Of a DNA stretch of 64,000 nt, positions 61,239-64,000 are shown one piece after another. Positions within the stretch are counted from its first letter, which is position 1, and every line of letters begins with the position of its first letter. The position numbers and the translations under genes are program-made. The notes under the pieces were generated by a model that saw only the letters and a program-made list of their open reading frames with translations, did no database searches and had not been told where the DNA came from. Source of the stretch: CALSMU01 sp965230225 (GTDB lineage Bacteria > Bacteroidota > Bacteroidia > Flavobacteriales_D > Parvicellaceae); assembly GCA_965230225.1 (NCBI GenBank), contig CBDDKM010000002.1, positions 310,001-374,000 of the forward strand. Direction: 5' to 3'.

Positions 61239-61442
61239 TTACTTTTCTATCAAATCTGAATCTCCAGACTCTCCTTCTCCTTTAGAAGCATCTTTGAATT
61301 CTTTGACTCCTTTTCCTAAACCTTTCATTAGTTCAGGAATTTTCTTACCACCAAATAATAGTAGCAAAGCAAATACAATAATCACTACTTGCCATGGTCC
61401 AAAAGCACCGGCTTGTATTATGTCTGTTGAAGCTAACGTCAT
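61239..61442 (-). CDS. tatA: Sec-independent protein translocase TatA/E
   Basis: 67 aa. One membrane helix (WQVVIIVFALLLLFGGKKIPE) with the FGxxKxPE hinge, then an amphipathic helix (LMKGLGKGVKEFKDASKGEG) and a short acidic tail. It forms the pore-like part of the twin-arginine pathway for folded proteins. TatC is not in the window. Short N-terminal stretch before the helix (about 16 residues) is usual for Bacteroidota. A TAACTTTG box lies 23 nt before its ATG. Confidence 0.95.
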   Translation of the reverse strand: MTLASTDIIQAGAFGPWQVVIIVFALLLLFGGKKIPELMKGLGKGVKEFKDASKGEGESGDSDLIEK

Positions 61443-61465
61443 TTTGACTGTTTTTAAATCGACTG

Positions 61466-61473
61466 CAAAGTTA
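61466..61473 (-). promoter_or_regulatory. Candidate -7 box TAACTTTG for tatA-gatA
   Basis: Perfect TAnnTTTG match on the minus strand, 23 nt before the tatA ATG, giving a short leader of roughly 17-20 nt. No -33 TTTG is seen at the usual distance. Confidence 0.5.
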
Positions 61474-61513
61474 CGAAAAAAGCTATGAGAACATGCAGTT
61501 TATGCAATTATCC

Positions 61514-62140
61514 TCATGATTCTTTCAGTTTTAAAAATTCTTTCTTTCCCTCTGGAGTTAAATATGGGTACATCGCATCCATCATAATACCATGGTTTTG
61601 AACCACATATTCCTCCCTTGTATCCTCATGGTGGATTTCATCAAAGGCTATCCAGAAATTACCGTATAGTATCAGTCTCTGAATCAACCTATCATACTGT
61701 CCTTCAAACTCTTCCGGCAGCATTACCCCATGTTGAATCAACATACCAAAAAGCATTTTAAACTCATCTTTGCGCTTTAATTCCAACTGCCTGTAATGAT
61801 CTCTAATGGCTTTATTCTCTCTGCACAATTGGTTAAAATCAGTCATAATGAACCGATAATTGTAAAAGATCTGTGTGGCTGCAAGAGTGGAATCATGAAT
61901 AAATTTCAAATCAAAATTAACTTCGGATGCCATGATCTCTTGCATCTTCACATTTACCTCTTCCACCACCTGATAGTACAGCGCCTCTAGTATATCCTCC
62001 CGCTTTTTAAAATGATAGTTCAGGTTTCCCTGACTAATTCCCATCTCATTAGCAATTTTTCTCAAGGTAACATTTGCTATCCCGTACTGGTTAAACAGTT
62101 GGTGTGCAGTGTTTAATATTTTAATTTTTGTTTTACTCAC
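61514..62140 (-). CDS. TetR/AcrR family transcriptional regulator
   Basis: 208 aa from a GTG at 62138-62140. The N-terminal helix-turn-helix is typical (NQYGIANVTLRKIANEMGIS ... GNLNYHFKKREDILEALYYQ). The C-terminal ligand-binding half is helical and lacks a recognisable ligand class (FMTDFNQLCRENKAIRDHYR, LQRLILYGNFWIAFDE). Similar Bacteroidota regulators are often annotated simply as TetR. It is a lone gene, possibly autoregulated, with a -7 box TAGTTTTG ending 7 nt before the GTG. Target genes are not evident. Confidence 0.92.
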   Translation of the reverse strand: MSKTKIKILNTAHQLFNQYGIANVTLRKIANEMGISQGNLNYHFKKREDILEALYYQVVEEVNVKMQEIMASEVNFDLKFIHDSTLAATQIFYNYRFIMTDFNQLCRENKAIRDHYRQLELKRKDEFKMLFGMLIQHGVMLPEEFEGQYDRLIQRLILYGNFWIAFDEIHHEDTREEYVVQNHGIMMDAMYPYLTPEGKKEFLKLKES

Positions 62141-62147
62141 GAAAAGA

Positions 62148-62155
62148 CAAAACTA
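62148..62155 (-). promoter_or_regulatory. Candidate -7 box TAGTTTTG for the TetR gene
   Basis: Perfect TAnnTTTG match on the minus strand, 7 nt before the GTG start at 62140. The transcript would begin at or next to the start codon. No -33 element is clear. Confidence 0.45.
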
Positions 62156-62341
62156 CACTTTTTTAGTATTGTTGACCTAACAAGGTAAGCATTGCACCAT
62201 TCAGAAAATATGATCCTAACTATTTTCCTATCTTTGATATGATAGCCTACCTGATTAATATCACCAGATTTCAACAGATATTTTGCCACACAACATGAAT
62301 TTCTGGGATGATTTTTGATGCAAAATTGAGAAAATAACCAC

Positions 62342-64000
62342 TTGAAATACATTGTTCTATATTGCCTGATCATTTTGTCCAACCTAACTATTGGACAAAG
62401 AGTTACCCAAAAACATCAACTGGATTTTGCCGATCAGTTGCTGAAAAAAAAGATCATTTCTACCGAAAATTATCAGCAACTCGTTAAAGATATTGAGCAG
62501 AAGAAACTCTCCAAAGGGATATTGGAGTTTCTCCCCTATTGCGAGAATGCTAAAGTGATTAAACTCTCTGAAATTGAGAAAAACACTGAAAACAAAGCCC
62601 AATATCTGGCAGAGATAATTAATCAAATTGCATCCATTCACCCTGATATACAATACTCCAATTTCTATACTTGCATTAATGGGAGCGGTCCCTGCCCTAT
62701 ACCTGATATTACCTACAATTATTCCGTTAGCTTTGAGCACAATCATGTTTACTATCATAGCTATCTGGATACCGAAATAGGAATTCTCTATATGCTTAAC
62801 ACTGTATTAAGAGACAATAAGTCCAACTATCAGATAGTATTGGTTTATAATGAAGATGCTAATTCTGGAGCTGTTGATCAGGAGGAGGATTTTCGACAAT
62901 TTGGAGTCATTGCCCTGAAAAAAAGTCAACTGGATGGGTTGGTTTACTATTCGGAAAAGACGGAATTATTTTCCGCAGCATACTACCCAAGATACATTAC
63001 ATCCTCTAACAAGAAAAAAGCCATTGCTACCTACAAAGAAATTGGACTTTTTGATCATTTATCTGTACCGGAAATAAGAAAAGCTACTTACAAAGCACTC
63101 AATACAAGGGTTACTAATTTTAACGATATCATCGGGTTTTTCCCTGGTACCGTGTGGCGCTCTAGCTATCAGGAATTGGAGAAACAGCAAAAAATGTATG
63201 TTTACCTCACTGACCAACTCATGAATCTTAGTAAAGGAGACCTACAGCTAACCGAATTAGATGATGATTGGGAAAAAGCAAAAAAGCATTATCAAGATGG
63301 ATCGTTAAGTTTTAAATGGGGAGATAAGTCCTACCATTATCCATTTGAAGAGTACTACTTTAACACTCCAGACTACCTCATTTTACTCAACAAACTTTTA
63401 AGCGATCACAAAATAAACAAAGGTTTTAGAAGGCTCTACATTACGGTCACTGACGAACAAAATCAGCACGACTTAAGTATCACCTACCTAACCGACAAAC
63501 AGTATCAGGTTCTATCGGAAAAAGACTATTTATCATTTCTACCTGAGGACCATGTTATGGAAGAACAATGGTATGACTTTGAACGAGGAATTAGAGGTTC
63601 GTGGGAGCAATTTTACCCTAAAGAGAAAGAGATAAAGTACCACTATGATTCTGATGAATTTTATCCGCAACTGGAATGTAAAAGCATTGGGGAGGCACTA
63701 AAAGATCCTGAGAATGTAAAAACCCTTTACCTCAGCCGGAAAAATCTTAGAGAAGTTCCAAAAGAGGTTGGTCAATTGGTAAACCTAAGAAACTTGTATT
63801 TGGAAGGTAATCAGCTAACAACTCTACCTCCTGAAATTGGGAATTTAAAAGAGCTTCGATATTTAAACATCTGGCGAAACAACATCGATTCACTACCAGG
63901 AGAATTGTTTCAACTAAAAAAACTACGGCAACTTATACTTAGCGAAAATAACTTGACCACTCTACCTCCAGAGATTGGTCAGTTAGAGAGTTTAGATCAA
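62342..64000 (+). CDS. Secreted leucine-rich-repeat protein, 3' end beyond the window
   Basis: An open frame of 553 codons from a TTG at 62342 runs to the window end. No ATG precedes the signal peptide (KYIVLYCLIILSNLTIGQ), and an in-frame TGA closes the frame 12 bases before GAA AAT AAC CAC TTG, so TTG is the likely start. Residues about 20-450 are a mixed alpha/beta region I do not recognise, with what may be two related halves (FGVIALKKSQLDGLVYYSEK; DLSITYLTDKQYQVLSEKDY). From about 455 on, leucine-rich repeats of the bacterial type begin: 'VKTLYLSRKNLREVPKEVGQ', 'LRNLYLEGNQLTTLPPEIGN', 'LRYLNIWRNNIDSLPGELFQ', 'LRQLILSENNLTTLPPEIGQ'. Such repeats bind proteins; a surface or periplasmic role is likely. 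Confidence 0.85.
   Translation, partial: MKYIVLYCLIILSNLTIGQRVTQKHQLDFADQLLKKKIISTENYQQLVKDIEQKKLSKGILEFLPYCENAKVIKLSEIEKNTENKAQYLAEIINQIASIHPDIQYSNFYTCINGSGPCPIPDITYNYSVSFEHNHVYYHSYLDTEIGILYMLNTVLRDNKSNYQIVLVYNEDANSGAVDQEEDFRQFGVIALKKSQLDGLVYYSEKTELFSAAYYPRYITSSNKKKAIATYKEIGLFDHLSVPEIRKATYKALNTRVTNFNDIIGFFPGTVWRSSYQELEKQQKMYVYLTDQLMNLSKGDLQLTELDDDWEKAKKHYQDGSLSFKWGDKSYHYPFEEYYFNTPDYLILLNKLLSDHKINKGFRRLYITVTDEQNQHDLSITYLTDKQYQVLSEKDYLSFLPEDHVMEEQWYDFERGIRGSWEQFYPKEKEIKYHYDSDEFYPQLECKSIGEALKDPENVKTLYLSRKNLREVPKEVGQLVNLRNLYLEGNQLTTLPPEIGNLKELRYLNIWRNNIDSLPGELFQLKKLRQLILSENNLTTLPPEIGQLESLDQ

Overview
The window reads as a stretch of chromosome from a low-GC member of the Bacteroidota, most likely Flavobacteriales or a close relative. 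The evidence is type IX secretion (T9SS) sorting domains of both common kinds (type A at 22227-23264; type B, 'gliding motility-associated', at 31188-32492, 39507-42179 and 46150-47925), a PorP/SprF protein, SprB-type repeats, an IPExxxVDY protein beside pyruvate kinase, and TAnnTTTG-type promoter boxes in place of Shine-Dalgarno-rich leaders. No rRNA, tRNA, IS element, integrase or CRISPR array was seen.

Accessory region, about 0.3-20.2 kb: one tightly packed minus-strand operon of eight genes (spacings between +7 and -8 bp). In transcription order it encodes a small secreted protein, a surface protein with four alternating modules and three SprB-like repeats, a membrane-anchored Skp/OmpH-like chaperone, a lipoprotein, a 2116-aa SpvB/TcB-like protein, a small exported protein, a 2742-aa RHS/YD-repeat protein with an embedded Ycf48-like repeat block and a polymorphic-toxin-like C-terminus, and a 68-aa protein overlapping the RHS gene by 8 bp that is the natural immunity candidate. 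Together they look like a split TcB/TcC-type toxin cocoon exported through Sec with its own chaperone and surface partners. I regard this as the system most worth following up. Upstream lies a 900-bp gap with inverted repeats, including the 18-bp palindrome TCCCGATAGCTATCGGGA.

The rest, about 21-64 kb, is mostly housekeeping and envelope genes. In order: outer-membrane barrel, T9SS cargo, YebC, free-methionine-(R)-sulfoxide reductase, Ig-like lipoprotein, omega-amidase, transglutaminase-like protein, MORN-repeat protein, PorP/SprF with its type B cargo, a giant barrel plus nine-Ig-repeat protein, PdxA, M17 aminopeptidase, two more type B cargo proteins flanking a PolB-like exonuclease and RNase R, a Cys/His lipoprotein, a coiled-coil exported protein, a DUF2157/GDYXXLXY membrane pair, UvrC, M42 aminopeptidase, pyruvate kinase, LysM lytic transglycosylase, GatA, TatA, a TetR regulator and an incomplete secreted leucine-rich-repeat protein at the right edge. 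The left edge cuts an XRE-type regulator.

Gene packing is dense. Three convergent pairs overlap at their stop codons, several starts are TTG or GTG, and several genes carry a TAnnTTTG box only 5-7 nt before the start codon, which suggests leaderless messages.
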